Assembly: GCA_002455915.1 (NCBI GenBank)
Contig: DKLU01000183.1
Location: forward strand, 1-21,101
DNA length: 21,101 nt
Origin: Chryseobacterium sp. UBA6632
GTDB taxonomy: Bacteria; Bacteroidota; Bacteroidia; Flavobacteriales; Weeksellaceae
Direction: 5' to 3'
A program made the translations under genes and the position numbers. Within the stretch, counting starts at the first letter, position 1. The number at the start of each line of letters is the position of its first letter. Positions 1 through 6,764 of the stretch are shown here, piece after piece. The notes beneath the pieces were generated by a model that made no database searches, was not told the DNA's origin, and was given only the letters and a program-made list of their open reading frames with translations.

Positions 1-665
1 TTTACATTTTCAGAATCATGCTTTTTATTTTTATAATATTCTACCGTAACATAAAATTCTAACTGATCATCGTGCTCCCCTCTCATGGCTTGGGTCATAA
101 GTCCTTTTGTTAGCATAAATTCTGCAACAGCCAATCCGTTTTTAGGGTTTACTTTTGCTTTTGCAGTTTCTACCAAAAGATTCTTGGGATCATGACCTTT
201 TCCCTTTACATCATCTTCCCATAAGGTAAACAGCAGTTCTTCATTCGCAAGATTTACACAGTGAGCTTTGGCTCTTAATTTTTCAAAAAAACTACAAACA
301 CTGCCTTTTTCATCATCAATATAATGAAGCTCCACTTTATTAATCTGCGGAACTTTACTGGGTTGCGGATTAATGATTAACGACATCGGCTCTTTGCCTT
401 CAGGGTGATTCAGATACGCTTCAAGCCTGTAAGTATACCGCCACGCTTTTTCACCAAACGTAAAATGACTGATTCCTTTTTTCTTAATACTTGTAGAAAC
501 AAACTGTCCGCTTTTTCGTTTGATGAATAATTCCCACGTCACATTCATGGGGTTTCTCTCCAGCAAAGGGGTATCCGGATACCATTCTTCAATAGTATAA
601 ATCATCTCTTTGCCAACGACCGGAGATGTATTTCCGGATATTCTGTAAATTCCTTTTTTAGACAT
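1..665 (-). CDS. Putative effector/secretion-module protein, C-terminus outside window
   Basis: This open frame starts with ATG at 663-665 and stays open to the left edge, giving at least 221 residues with no stop, so the gene is cut by the window. I recognise no catalytic domain in the visible part. It begins MSKKGIYRISGN and contains short segments such as EKLRAKAHCVNL, LLFTLWEDD and EFYVTVEYYKNKKH. The alternation of hydrophobic and polar residues suggests a beta-rich, perhaps Ig-like fold, and there is no signal peptide. It sits 18 bases downstream of the DUF4280 gene and is surely in the same operon. In Flavobacteriia such proteins, next to LysM and PAAR-like genes, often carry a variable enzymatic C-terminus, from memory. 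I therefore infer an N-terminal delivery part of an effector or an accessory structural protein; the deciding part is not visible. Confidence 0.8.
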   Translation of the reverse strand, partial: MSKKGIYRISGNTSPVVGKEMIYTIEEWYPDTPLLERNPMNVTWELFIKRKSGQFVSTSIKKKGISHFTFGEKAWRYTYRLEAYLNHPEGKEPMSLIINPQPSKVPQINKVELHYIDDEKGSVCSFFEKLRAKAHCVNLANEELLFTLWEDDVKGKGHDPKNLLVETAKAKVNPKNGLAVAEFMLTKGLMTQAMRGEHDDQLEFYVTVEYYKNKKHDSENV

Positions 666-683
666 TCCTATACTTTTTTGGGG

Positions 684-1154
684 TTAATAGGCATCTAAAC
701 CGTCCAGTTCATCCAACAGCTCATCAATATCCATAAACGGATTAAACAAATGCACCTTCAATGAGCTTGTATTTTCAAGATTCTGTTGACTGAGCTCAAT
801 GCTCTGCCCATGCTTTATAATGCTGATGCAGTCTTTTCCTCCTACAGGGCAAGTCGCTTTACTGTCTTCCAACAAAGATTTTCCCTTATTCATTTCAATG
901 GTGATATTTTCGTAATAACCGCTCCATTCGGTAACTGTTGCCTGACAAGGATTGTTATTCATTTTAGAACAGCTTCCGAAACTGTTTTTCTCAAAGGTTG
1001 CTCCAAGTTCTTTATTCGTGGCGGCAAGTTTGGTTTTACAATCTTTGTCGTTAATGTAATGTTTATTCTGTGTTTTTACTTTCAACTTATCAGGAGCAGT
1101 ACCAAACTTGCACATACAAGTTGCTCCCTGACATACACGATATTTTGTTGCCAT
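684..1154 (-). CDS. DUF4280 domain PAAR-like protein
   Basis: The 156-residue product matches the DUF4280 layout: an N-terminal GATCMCKFG segment followed by a hydrophilic LKVKTQNKHYINDKD stretch, a central FGSCSKMNNNPC motif, and a C-terminal TCPVGGKDCISIIKHGQ motif. It is rich in cysteine and has no signal peptide. DUF4280 proteins are regarded as PAAR-like, that is, cone-shaped tips of contractile or type VI-like spikes, and commonly adjoin toxin genes. The last 30 or so residues form an acidic, leucine-rich tail (ELLDELDGLDAY) that may serve as a docking peptide. Its ATG shares one base with the stop of the LysM gene (TGATG), which implies translational coupling. Family assignment is from remembered motifs; a role in spike assembly is inferred. 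Confidence 0.85.
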   Translation of the reverse strand: MATKYRVCQGATCMCKFGTAPDKLKVKTQNKHYINDKDCKTKLAATNKELGATFEKNSFGSCSKMNNNPCQATVTEWSGYYENITIEMNKGKSLLEDSKATCPVGGKDCISIIKHGQSIELSQQNLENTSSLKVHLFNPFMDIDELLDELDGLDAY

Positions 1155-2140
1155 CAGATTTGTGTTTTTTTAATGGTTATGTTTATAATTGCAGTTGCGC
1201 TATGAAGATCAACTTCTGCTTCTTCCAGCATTCCATATTCTATATCCTGCTTATATTTTACATTCATCTGAAAATCAGAATTATTTTTTTTTCTAATCTC
1301 CTGAGAAATGTAATAATATTTGCTGTTGACATCTTCATTTTTCAACATCACATTTTTTACAATACATAATTCATTCAGCAGTTTTATATATTTTTTACAG
1401 ATTCCGTCTTCGTAATTCCCCATTCTACCGCGTAATAATAGCGCCCAAAGAATATTAGAATTGAGGTAATCGCTCAAAATATCAGAATTACAAATTTTAT
1501 AATCCACCTGTTCTATTAACTTACCTCCTATTTCACCTTCAAAAAGTTCTTGTAAATCTGGTTTACGCTGTTTCCATTTTTTCCTTAAAGTATATATTTG
1601 ATTAATTTTTTCAACTAACCCCTTCTTATTCACATAAATTTCTAAAGGAAAAATACTTTTATTTAATTCTGAAGACATAATTTCAACAGAAAAACTAGGC
1701 AGCTTATCATTACATGTAATTTCAGACTGATGAATTCTTAGCGGATGCAATTCATCTTCATTTTTATTAAAATGCTCTACAATTAAAGTCTGTTTATATA
1801 CATTTTCGGAATTTTTTTCATGAATCGTCACCAAATAACTGCAAATCATTTCTCGACAAGGAAAATTGAATGTTCTGTTGCGGAGTTTATGAAATTTACG
1901 GTCTACGTTTTCCTGTCTTCTTTCATTACGCTTTGAAATCATTCTTGCGATATCGTCTTTATTCGGAATGAAAATCTCCTGACCTTCATACAAAACTTTT
2001 CCTAAATGATTTTTATCTTTAGGAACATGAAGATGATGGAAAGAAAACAACATTTTCACATCCGGAATATCATATAAAGCCGCAATTTCTTCCAGGGTTT
2101 CACCTTTTTTTACAAAGTGAGTGATCACATAAATACTCAT
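1154..2140 (-). CDS. LysM domain protein of secretion-module operon
   Basis: I chose the ATG at 2138-2140 because the protein then opens directly with a LysM-like domain: YVITHFVKKGETLEEIAALY at residues 4-23, ending near residue 57 with LYEGQEIFIPN. A longer frame continues upstream to 2308 but would run through a probable promoter. The product has about 328 residues and no signal peptide. The remaining 270 residues are charged and lysine-rich and match nothing I recognise. LysM domains bind peptidoglycan or chitin-like sugars; in type VI and contractile systems cytoplasmic LysM proteins act as adaptors for spike or baseplate parts. First gene of a three-gene operon with the PAAR-like gene, overlapping it by one base. 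The LysM call is firm; the adaptor role is inferred from context. Confidence 0.8.
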   Translation of the reverse strand: MSIYVITHFVKKGETLEEIAALYDIPDVKMLFSFHHLHVPKDKNHLGKVLYEGQEIFIPNKDDIARMISKRNERRQENVDRKFHKLRNRTFNFPCREMICSYLVTIHEKNSENVYKQTLIVEHFNKNEDELHPLRIHQSEITCNDKLPSFSVEIMSSELNKSIFPLEIYVNKKGLVEKINQIYTLRKKWKQRKPDLQELFEGEIGGKLIEQVDYKICNSDILSDYLNSNILWALLLRGRMGNYEDGICKKYIKLLNELCIVKNVMLKNEDVNSKYYYISQEIRKKNNSDFQMNVKYKQDIEYGMLEEAEVDLHSATAIINITIKKTQI

Positions 2141-2258
2141 GGCTAAAAATCTATTTGAAGGTAAGTTATAGAAAATGTCGGAAAATAAGAGAGAAGGCGA
2201 GAGCCATGTAAGTTGTGTTTTTTCATCTAAATTAAATTGTGTTTGATGTCTAAAATTA

Positions 2259-2266
2259 CAAAAATA
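2259..2266 (-). promoter_or_regulatory. Possible -7 box for the LysM operon
   Basis: On the minus strand this reads TATTTTTG, a match to the Bacteroidota TAnnTTTG box. A TTG lies 15 bases upstream (2282-2284), slightly closer than the usual 17-23. It would give a leader of about 110 bases before the LysM gene. In such AT-rich DNA a chance match is possible. Confidence 0.35.
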
Positions 2267-2308
2267 ATCGACACAACATCTCAACTTAGTGAAAAATATT
2301 TCGTGCAA

Positions 2309-2338
2309 TAAAAAAGTACAACATTTCTGTTGTACTTT
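2309..2338 (-). terminator. Rho-independent terminator after the lpxD-like gene
   Basis: A perfect 11-bp stem, AAAGTACAACA (2313-2323) and TGTTGTACTTT (2328-2338), encloses a 4-base loop. Read on the minus strand it is followed by a run of T, so it would stop transcription coming from the envelope cluster before the LysM operon. Confidence 0.8.
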
Positions 2339-2385
2339 GTATTTTTAAACTGAGATTAGAAGTATTCATTGCATAAATGGCACAA

Positions 2386-2495
2386 CGTCATTTCGAGTAG
2401 ATTTTGAAAAAATCGTATCGAGAAATTATCATTATTTGAAAAAAGTTCTCGATACATTTTTCTCCATTCCATTACGAAAAACACTCGAACTGACG
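2386..2495. repeat. REP-like imperfect palindrome, 110 bp
   Basis: Two nested pairs of inverted arms are visible. The outer arms CGTCATTTCGAGT (2386-2398) and ACTCGAACTGACG (2483-2495) pair with one mismatch; the inner arms GTATCGAGAA (2415-2424) and TTCTCGATAC (2446-2455) pair perfectly. AT-rich segments separate them. Similar TTCGAG/ATCGAGAA palindromes are scattered between genes in many Flavobacteriia, as I recall, and behave like REP or MITE elements. Only one copy is seen in this window, so its repeat nature is inferred. Confidence 0.6.
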
Positions 2496-2520
2496 GATTT
2501 TTTTTAATCTTATGTCTTGA

Positions 2521-3423
2521 TTATTTTAAATTTCTCAGCTTCACTTCTTTTTTCAGATAGGTTTTGTAATCCTCGGCAAACATACCGATATAAGTGCCTT
2601 TTTCAAGATCTCTGTTGACTCCGGTTTTACCTAAAAGAACAGAACCGCTTTCGATTTTATTTCCGGAAGCGATACCTACTTGTCCCCAAAGTGTAACTTC
2701 GTCGCCAATGATACAACATCCGGCAACTCCTACTTGAGAAGCAATCAAACATTTTTTACCAATAATGGTATCATGTCCAATCTGGATTTGATTATCTAGC
2801 ACAGAACCTTCCCCAATGATCGTGGAGTCTGTAACGCCTCGGTCGATGGTACATCCGTTTCCGATTTCCACATTGTTTTCGATCACCACATTTCCGACAG
2901 AAATTAAACGGTCGAAATTTCCGTTGAGTTTACGGTAATAAAATGCGTCACCTCCCAAAACTGTGTTTGACTGGATTACTACATTGTCTCCAATCACCGT
3001 TCTGTCACCAATCACAACATTTGGGAAAATAAGCGTATTTTTTCCGATTACAACATTGTTTCCAATAACTGCTGTATTATGGATTTTTGTGCCTTCGCCA
3101 ATTTCTACATCATGAAGTTCTTCCGTGAAATTATAAATTCTCGTAAAGTGTGTATTGATCTTATTGAAATCTCTAAAAGGATCGTCTGAAACCAACAATG
3201 CTTTACCTTCCGGGCACTCCACTTCTTTATCGATCAAGATAATAGTTGCCGCAGAATTTAATGCTTTATCGTAATATTTCGGATGATTCACGAAAACAAT
3301 ATCACCTGGTCTTACCCTATGAATTTCGTTGGTTCCCAATACTTCAAATTCTTCTGAACCTACGAATTTTGCGCCGATAATTTCAGCTATCGTTTTTAAT
3401 TTCTGTGGTTGATGAAACGTCAT
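2521..3423 (-). CDS. Second LpxD-like left-handed beta-helix acyltransferase
   Basis: This 300-residue protein has an N-terminal LpxD-type uridine-binding domain (about residues 1-100) followed by hexapeptide repeats (I/V-G-x-x-x) from about 105 to 270, the fold of LpxD. The likely catalytic histidine is H217 in NQIQIGHD, equivalent to H239 of E. coli LpxD. It is shorter than the true LpxD of this cluster and lacks that protein's C-terminal helical tail. The motif GGDGFGF, well kept in true LpxD, reads GGDAFYY here (157-163), so its acyl donor or acceptor may differ. It lies downstream of efp behind that gene's terminator, so it may have its own promoter, although no TAnnTTTG box is visible just upstream. 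Best named an LpxD paralogue of uncertain substrate, perhaps N-acylating a nucleotide sugar. Confidence 0.88.
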   Translation of the reverse strand: MTFHQPQKLKTIAEIIGAKFVGSEEFEVLGTNEIHRVRPGDIVFVNHPKYYDKALNSAATIILIDKEVECPEGKALLVSDDPFRDFNKINTHFTRIYNFTEELHDVEIGEGTKIHNTAVIGNNVVIGKNTLIFPNVVIGDRTVIGDNVVIQSNTVLGGDAFYYRKLNGNFDRLISVGNVVIENNVEIGNGCTIDRGVTDSTIIGEGSVLDNQIQIGHDTIIGKKCLIASQVGVAGCCIIGDEVTLWGQVGIASGNKIESGSVLLGKTGVNRDLEKGTYIGMFAEDYKTYLKKEVKLRNLK

Positions 3424-3447
3424 GTCTTTAAATGATGTTTGGTTATC

Positions 3448-3480
3448 AACTTTGTCAAAGTTCGGAACTTTGACAAAGTT
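3448..3480. repeat. Nested perfect palindrome
   Basis: Arms AACTTTGTCAAAGTT (3448-3462) and AACTTTGACAAAGTT (3466-3480) are 15-bp perfect inverted repeats around a CGG loop. Each arm is itself a palindrome (AACTTTG-N-CAAAGTT), so the DNA could fold as one long hairpin or two short ones. It lies 25 bases upstream of the lpxD-like ATG. On the plus strand it is followed by a short T run. Confidence 0.8.
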
Positions 3481-3497
3481 TTTTGCGGTTTACATTT

Positions 3498-3582
3498 GCA
3501 GCCCAGCCTGAGTGGAGCTCTTTTTGTTTGGGCTGAAAAGCCAAAACAAAAAAGCGGGAACGGAGGATGGAAATAGCTGCCC
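3498..3582 (+). ncRNA. Structured element, possible Flavo-1-like RNA
   Basis: An 85-base segment can fold into a closed structure. GCAGC (3498-3502) pairs with GCTGC (3576-3580); CCAGCC (3503-3508) pairs with GGATGG (3565-3570) apart from one G-A; a purine-rich internal loop carries GGA on both sides; and a 14-bp stem, with one mismatch, between 3521-3534 and 3539-3552 is capped by a GAAA tetraloop. The GAAA loop favours the plus strand. Elements of this design recur in Flavobacteriia and resemble the Flavo-1 RNA motif as I remember it, whose function is unknown. Whether it is transcribed, and in which direction, cannot be told here; it could also be a mobile repeat. Confidence 0.5.
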
Positions 3583-3583
3583 T

Positions 3584-3621
3584 AAAAAATAAAAGCTGAA
3601 AGTTATGATGCTTCCAGCTTT
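3584..3621 (-). terminator. Rho-independent terminator of efp
   Basis: Arms at 3592-3602 (AAAGCTGAAAG) and 3611-3621 (CTTCCAGCTTT) pair over 11 bp with one mismatch around an 8-base loop. On the minus strand the stem is followed by TTTTATTTTTTA. It begins about 20 bases past the efp stop and separates efp from the lpxD-like gene. Confidence 0.8.
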
Positions 3622-3640
3622 CTATAATTTTTTTGAATAA

Positions 3641-4207
3641 TTATTCTTTTACTCTTTCTAAGTAAGAACCGTCTTCAGTGCTCACTTTAATTTTGTCTCC
3701 CGGCTCGATGAACAAAGGAACCATTACTCTAGCTCCCGTTTCAACGATTGCGTTTTTAAGAGCATTGGTTGCTGTGTTCCCTTTCACACCCGGATCAGCT
3801 TCTACAACTTCAAGATAAACAGACTGTGGCAATTCTGCAGAAAGCGGAGTTTCGTCAGCTTCTTTCAAAATGATTGTTACTTCTTCACCAGCTTTCATTA
3901 GGTTTGAGTTTTCAATCATTTCTTTATTTAAATACAATTGAGAGAAGTCATCATTATTCATGAAGTGGAATCCGTTCTCATCATCATAAAGATACTGGAA
4001 CTTTCTGGTGATCACTTTTACTTCCTCGATTTTATGACCTGCAGAAAAAGTGTTATCAATAACTTTTCCGTTGGTTACTGATTTTAATTTTGTTCTTACG
4101 AAAGCAGGCCCTTTACCTGGTTTTACGTGAAGAAACTCGATTACTTTGAAAATATCATTGCTGTATTCAATACAAAGCCCTTTTCTGATATCGTTACTTG
4201 TTGCCAT
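3641..4207 (-). CDS. efp: Translation elongation factor P
   Basis: The 188-residue product is full length for EF-P, which binds beside the P site and relieves ribosome stalling at consecutive prolines. Three beta-barrel domains are apparent: an N-terminal KOW-like domain (about 1-63), a central OB domain (about 66-126) and a C-terminal OB domain (about 128-185) with the signature KGNTATNALKNAIVETGARVM-type segment split across its start. The conserved loop KPGKGPAF puts the residue that is modified in many species at K32. It starts 13 bases after the small frameshifted gene downstream of lpxA, so it is probably part of the lpx transcript. A terminator follows. No epmA/epmB-like modification gene is in the window. 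Confidence 0.97.
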   Translation of the reverse strand: MATSNDIRKGLCIEYSNDIFKVIEFLHVKPGKGPAFVRTKLKSVTNGKVIDNTFSAGHKIEEVKVITRKFQYLYDDENGFHFMNNDDFSQLYLNKEMIENSNLMKAGEEVTIILKEADETPLSAELPQSVYLEVVEADPGVKGNTATNALKNAIVETGARVMVPLFIEPGDKIKVSTEDGSYLERVKE

Positions 4208-4220
4208 TAATTTTTGTATA

Positions 4221-4554
4221 TTATTTTCTTTTATTAAATTGTATTCCCTGCCCTTGCATAGGCATTCGGTTATATAAATTATTATTAAATGTATTCACGT
4301 TATTTTGTAATCTGTTCACGTTGATCTGAACTTCAGAATGATAAGGATTGGCTGTTCCCAAAATGGAGCTTCCACCGATAGTATTCTGTTTTAGAATATC
4401 ATTTAAATTATTTAGCAAGGCTGTCGCCGGTTTTTGAAGGAATTCTTCGTTCCATCGACATTTTACCTTCCTTTACAATTTTTAATCCTTCCGTTTGCTG
4501 ACCAAACAATAAATTGACGGTCGAAAGCGCTACTATCAGGATTAAATTTTTCAT
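4221..4554 (-). pseudogene. Small secreted protein gene with apparent frameshift
   Basis: An ATG at 4552-4554 opens a 48-codon frame encoding a good signal peptide (MKNLILIVALSTVNLLFGQQ) and ending in TAA at 4408-4410. A second frame, open from 4472 to the stop at 4221-4223, has no ATG near its start but continues without a break as EEFLQKPATALLNNLNDILKQ and then an Asn/Gln-rich tail. The two overlap between 4408 and 4472, and a one-base indel there would join them into a secreted protein of roughly 110 residues. I therefore read it as one gene broken by a frameshift, or by a sequencing error. It lies 17 bases after lpxA and 13 bases before efp, so its position in the operon is kept. No domain is recognised. 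Confidence 0.65.
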
Positions 4555-4571
4555 CTATATTTTGCTTAAAA

Positions 4572-5366
4572 TTATTCTCTTTCCTTACCGGTTCCGTATC
4601 CTTTTACGATACCTCTTGGTGAATTTTGGATAAACTGAAGAATTTCATCTCTTTCAGCCGTTGGAAGCATTTCTTTTTCTATGTAAAGCAATGCCTGAGT
4701 AACATTCATCTTCATCTGGAAAATAGATCTGTAGATTTTCTGGATTTCAAAAATTTTCTCGTTAGAAAATCCTCTTCTCCTTAATCCTACAGAATTGATT
4801 CCTGCATAAGATATAGGCTCTCTTCCTACTTTAATATAAGGCGGAATATCTTTTCTGATCAACGATCCTCCGGAAATCATGGTATGTTTACCAATTTTCC
4901 CGAACTGCTGAACGGCTGATAAGCCCCCCATCACGGTAAAATCTCCTATTTCTACATGTCCTGCAATCCCGCATCCGTTAGCAATAATTACATTATTTCC
5001 TATAATGCAATCGTGAGCGACGTGAGAAGTGGCCATTATTAAACAGTTATCTCCTACTTTGGTATACCCCAGTGCTTTCGTCCCTTTATTTACGGTAACA
5101 CATTCTCTCAATGTCGTATTATCACCAATGATTGTCTGTGTGTCTTCACCGTCAAACTTAAGATCCTGAGGAATCGCAGAAATAACAGTTCCCGGAAAAA
5201 TCTTACAATTTTTGCCGATTCTGGCTCCATCCATAATGGTAACGTTAGAACCAATCCAAGTTCCTTCTCCTATTTCAACATCTGCCGCAATGGTAGTAAA
5301 TGGTTCTACTACAACATTTTTGCTGATTTTCGCACGTTTATCAACGGCTGCTAATTGATGAATCAT
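4572..5366 (-). CDS. lpxA: UDP-N-acetylglucosamine O-acyltransferase
   Basis: LpxA transfers an R-3-hydroxyacyl chain from acyl carrier protein to the 3-OH of UDP-GlcNAc, the first step of lipid A synthesis, in the cytoplasm. At 264 residues it has the usual length. Hexapeptide repeats fill about residues 10-185 (for example VEIGEGTWIGSNV), followed by the C-terminal helical domain with the family motif GLRRRGFS. The catalytic histidine is H118 in HVAHDC, matching H125 of E. coli; H115 matches H122. Its ATG directly abuts the TAA of lpxC-fabZ with no spacer, so the two are surely co-translated. The partner LpxC and LpxD steps are encoded just upstream. Confidence 0.97.
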   Translation of the reverse strand: MIHQLAAVDKRAKISKNVVVEPFTTIAADVEIGEGTWIGSNVTIMDGARIGKNCKIFPGTVISAIPQDLKFDGEDTQTIIGDNTTLRECVTVNKGTKALGYTKVGDNCLIMATSHVAHDCIIGNNVIIANGCGIAGHVEIGDFTVMGGLSAVQQFGKIGKHTMISGGSLIRKDIPPYIKVGREPISYAGINSVGLRRRGFSNEKIFEIQKIYRSIFQMKMNVTQALLYIEKEMLPTAERDEILQFIQNSPRGIVKGYGTGKERE

Positions 5367-6764
5367 TTAATCAATTTTATTTTTTGCAACTTGAGCCATT
5401 AGCTCTGCTTCTACTGCCACAGCATCTCCTACATATCCGTATCCTTGCATGTGAACAATACCTCTTCTGATAGGCTCTATAAGTTCAATTTTGAAAATAA
5501 TAGTATCTCCAGGAACTACTTTTCTTTTGAATTTCACTTTATCAATTTTAATGAAATACGTAGAATAGTTTTCAGGATCCGGAACGCTTGCCAATACCAA
5601 AATTCCCCCTGTCTGTGCTAAAGCTTCTACTTGTAAAACTCCCGGCATTACAGGCTCTTTAGGGAAATGCCCAACGAAGAAAGGTTCGTTCATTGTTACA
5701 TTTTTCAAACCTACTACGTGAGAATCTGAAAGTTCAAGAATTTTATCAATCAACAAAAACGGTGGTCTGTGAGGCATAAGCTTCATAATTCCGTTGATAT
5801 CGAAAACAGGTTCTTTAGTTAAATCAAAATCAGGAACGTTTTTCTTTTTCTGCAATTTCCACTGACGGTTCAGCTTTTTAGCAAATTGAGTATTAACGAA
5901 ATGTCCTGGTTTGTTGGCAATTACCTTACCTTTTATTTTCACACCAGCCAAAGCTAAATCACCAATTACATCAAGCAATTTATGTCTTGCAGCTTCGTTT
6001 GGATAGTTTAAATTTAAATTATCAAGAATTCCGTTTGGTCTGATAGACACATTGTCTTTTCCGAAGGCTTTCTTTAATTTTTCTGTTGTATCAGGAGTAA
6101 GATCTTTATCTACATATACAATCGCGTTGGAAATATCTCCACCTTTAATCAAGCCATGATCTAAAAGCATTTCCAACTCATGCAAGAAACTGAACGTTCT
6201 TGCAGATGAAATTTCATCTTTAAATTCTGATATATTTTTTAACGTGGCATTTTGAGTTCCTAAAACTTTAGTTCCAAAATCTACCATAGTCGTTACTTCG
6301 TAAGTATCCGAAGGAATGATGGTAATCTCTGAACCAGTTGCCGGATCGCTGTACGTAAGAACTTCTTTCACCACAAGATATTCTCTGGCTACATTTTGAT
6401 CTACAACTCCAACGCTTTCAATGGCTTCAACAAAGAATTTTGAAGATCCGTCTAAAATAGGAGGTTCAGAAGCATCCATTTCCAAAATTGCGTTATCAAC
6501 ATCACAGCCCACCAAAGCGGCTAAAAGATGTTCGCAAGTAGTAATTTTTACGCCTAATTTTTCTAATGTTGTTCCTCTTTCGGTTGCCACAACATAATTC
6601 ACATCTGCCTCAACCTGAGGATGCCCTTCAAGGTCTGTTCTTACAAATATAAAACCTGTATTTTCTTTAGCAGGTTTAATGGTTAGTTTTACTTCTTTAC
6701 CCGTATGAAGGCCAATTCCAGAAAGAGTAACCTCTTGCTGAAGTGTTTTTTGCATATCACTCAT
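5367..6764 (-). CDS. lpxC-fabZ: Bifunctional LpxC deacetylase / FabZ dehydratase
   Basis: This is the fusion typical of Bacteroidota. With the ATG at 6762-6764 the protein has 465 residues. Residues 1 to about 305 are LpxC, the zinc enzyme that removes acetyl from UDP-3-O-acyl-GlcNAc and commits the cell to lipid A: E78 and H79 in TCEHLL, H261 and D265 in HKLLDVIGD, and H288 in KPGHF are the expected catalytic and zinc residues. After a lysine-rich linker, residues from about 320 are FabZ, the 3-hydroxyacyl-ACP dehydratase, with [12 protein letters not shown]366 in GHFP and E380 in VEALAQ. The start overlaps the lpxD stop by 8 bases; an in-frame ATG at 6755 is an alternative that avoids overlap. 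The fusion places both users of 3-hydroxyacyl-ACP in one polypeptide. Confidence 0.97.
   Translation of the reverse strand: MSDMQKTLQQEVTLSGIGLHTGKEVKLTIKPAKENTGFIFVRTDLEGHPQVEADVNYVVATERGTTLEKLGVKITTCEHLLAALVGCDVDNAILEMDASEPPILDGSSKFFVEAIESVGVVDQNVAREYLVVKEVLTYSDPATGSEITIIPSDTYEVTTMVDFGTKVLGTQNATLKNISEFKDEISSARTFSFLHELEMLLDHGLIKGGDISNAIVYVDKDLTPDTTEKLKKAFGKDNVSIRPNGILDNLNLNYPNEAARHKLLDVIGDLALAGVKIKGKVIANKPGHFVNTQFAKKLNRQWKLQKKKNVPDFDLTKEPVFDINGIMKLMPHRPPFLLIDKILELSDSHVVGLKNVTMNEPFFVGHFPKEPVMPGVLQVEALAQTGGILVLASVPDPENYSTYFIKIDKVKFKRKVVPGDTIIFKIELIEPIRRGIVHMQGYGYVGDAVAVEAELMAQVAKNKID

Larger units (their letters stand above)
2141..2520. other. Gene-free stretch between LysM operon and lpxD-like gene
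   Basis: No convincing coding region lies here. It holds the leader and possible promoter of the LysM operon, a terminator hairpin at 2310-2338, and a 110-bp imperfect palindrome at 2386-2495, each listed separately. Confidence 0.7.

Noticed and set aside
786..1369. Plus-strand open frames opposite the DUF4280 and LysM genes
   Set aside because: They are antisense to genes with recognisable domains and have no domain or start context of their own.
2141..2308. Upstream extension of the LysM reading frame by 56 codons
   Set aside because: The LysM domain starts right after the ATG at 2140, the extension has no domain, and it would cover a likely promoter box.
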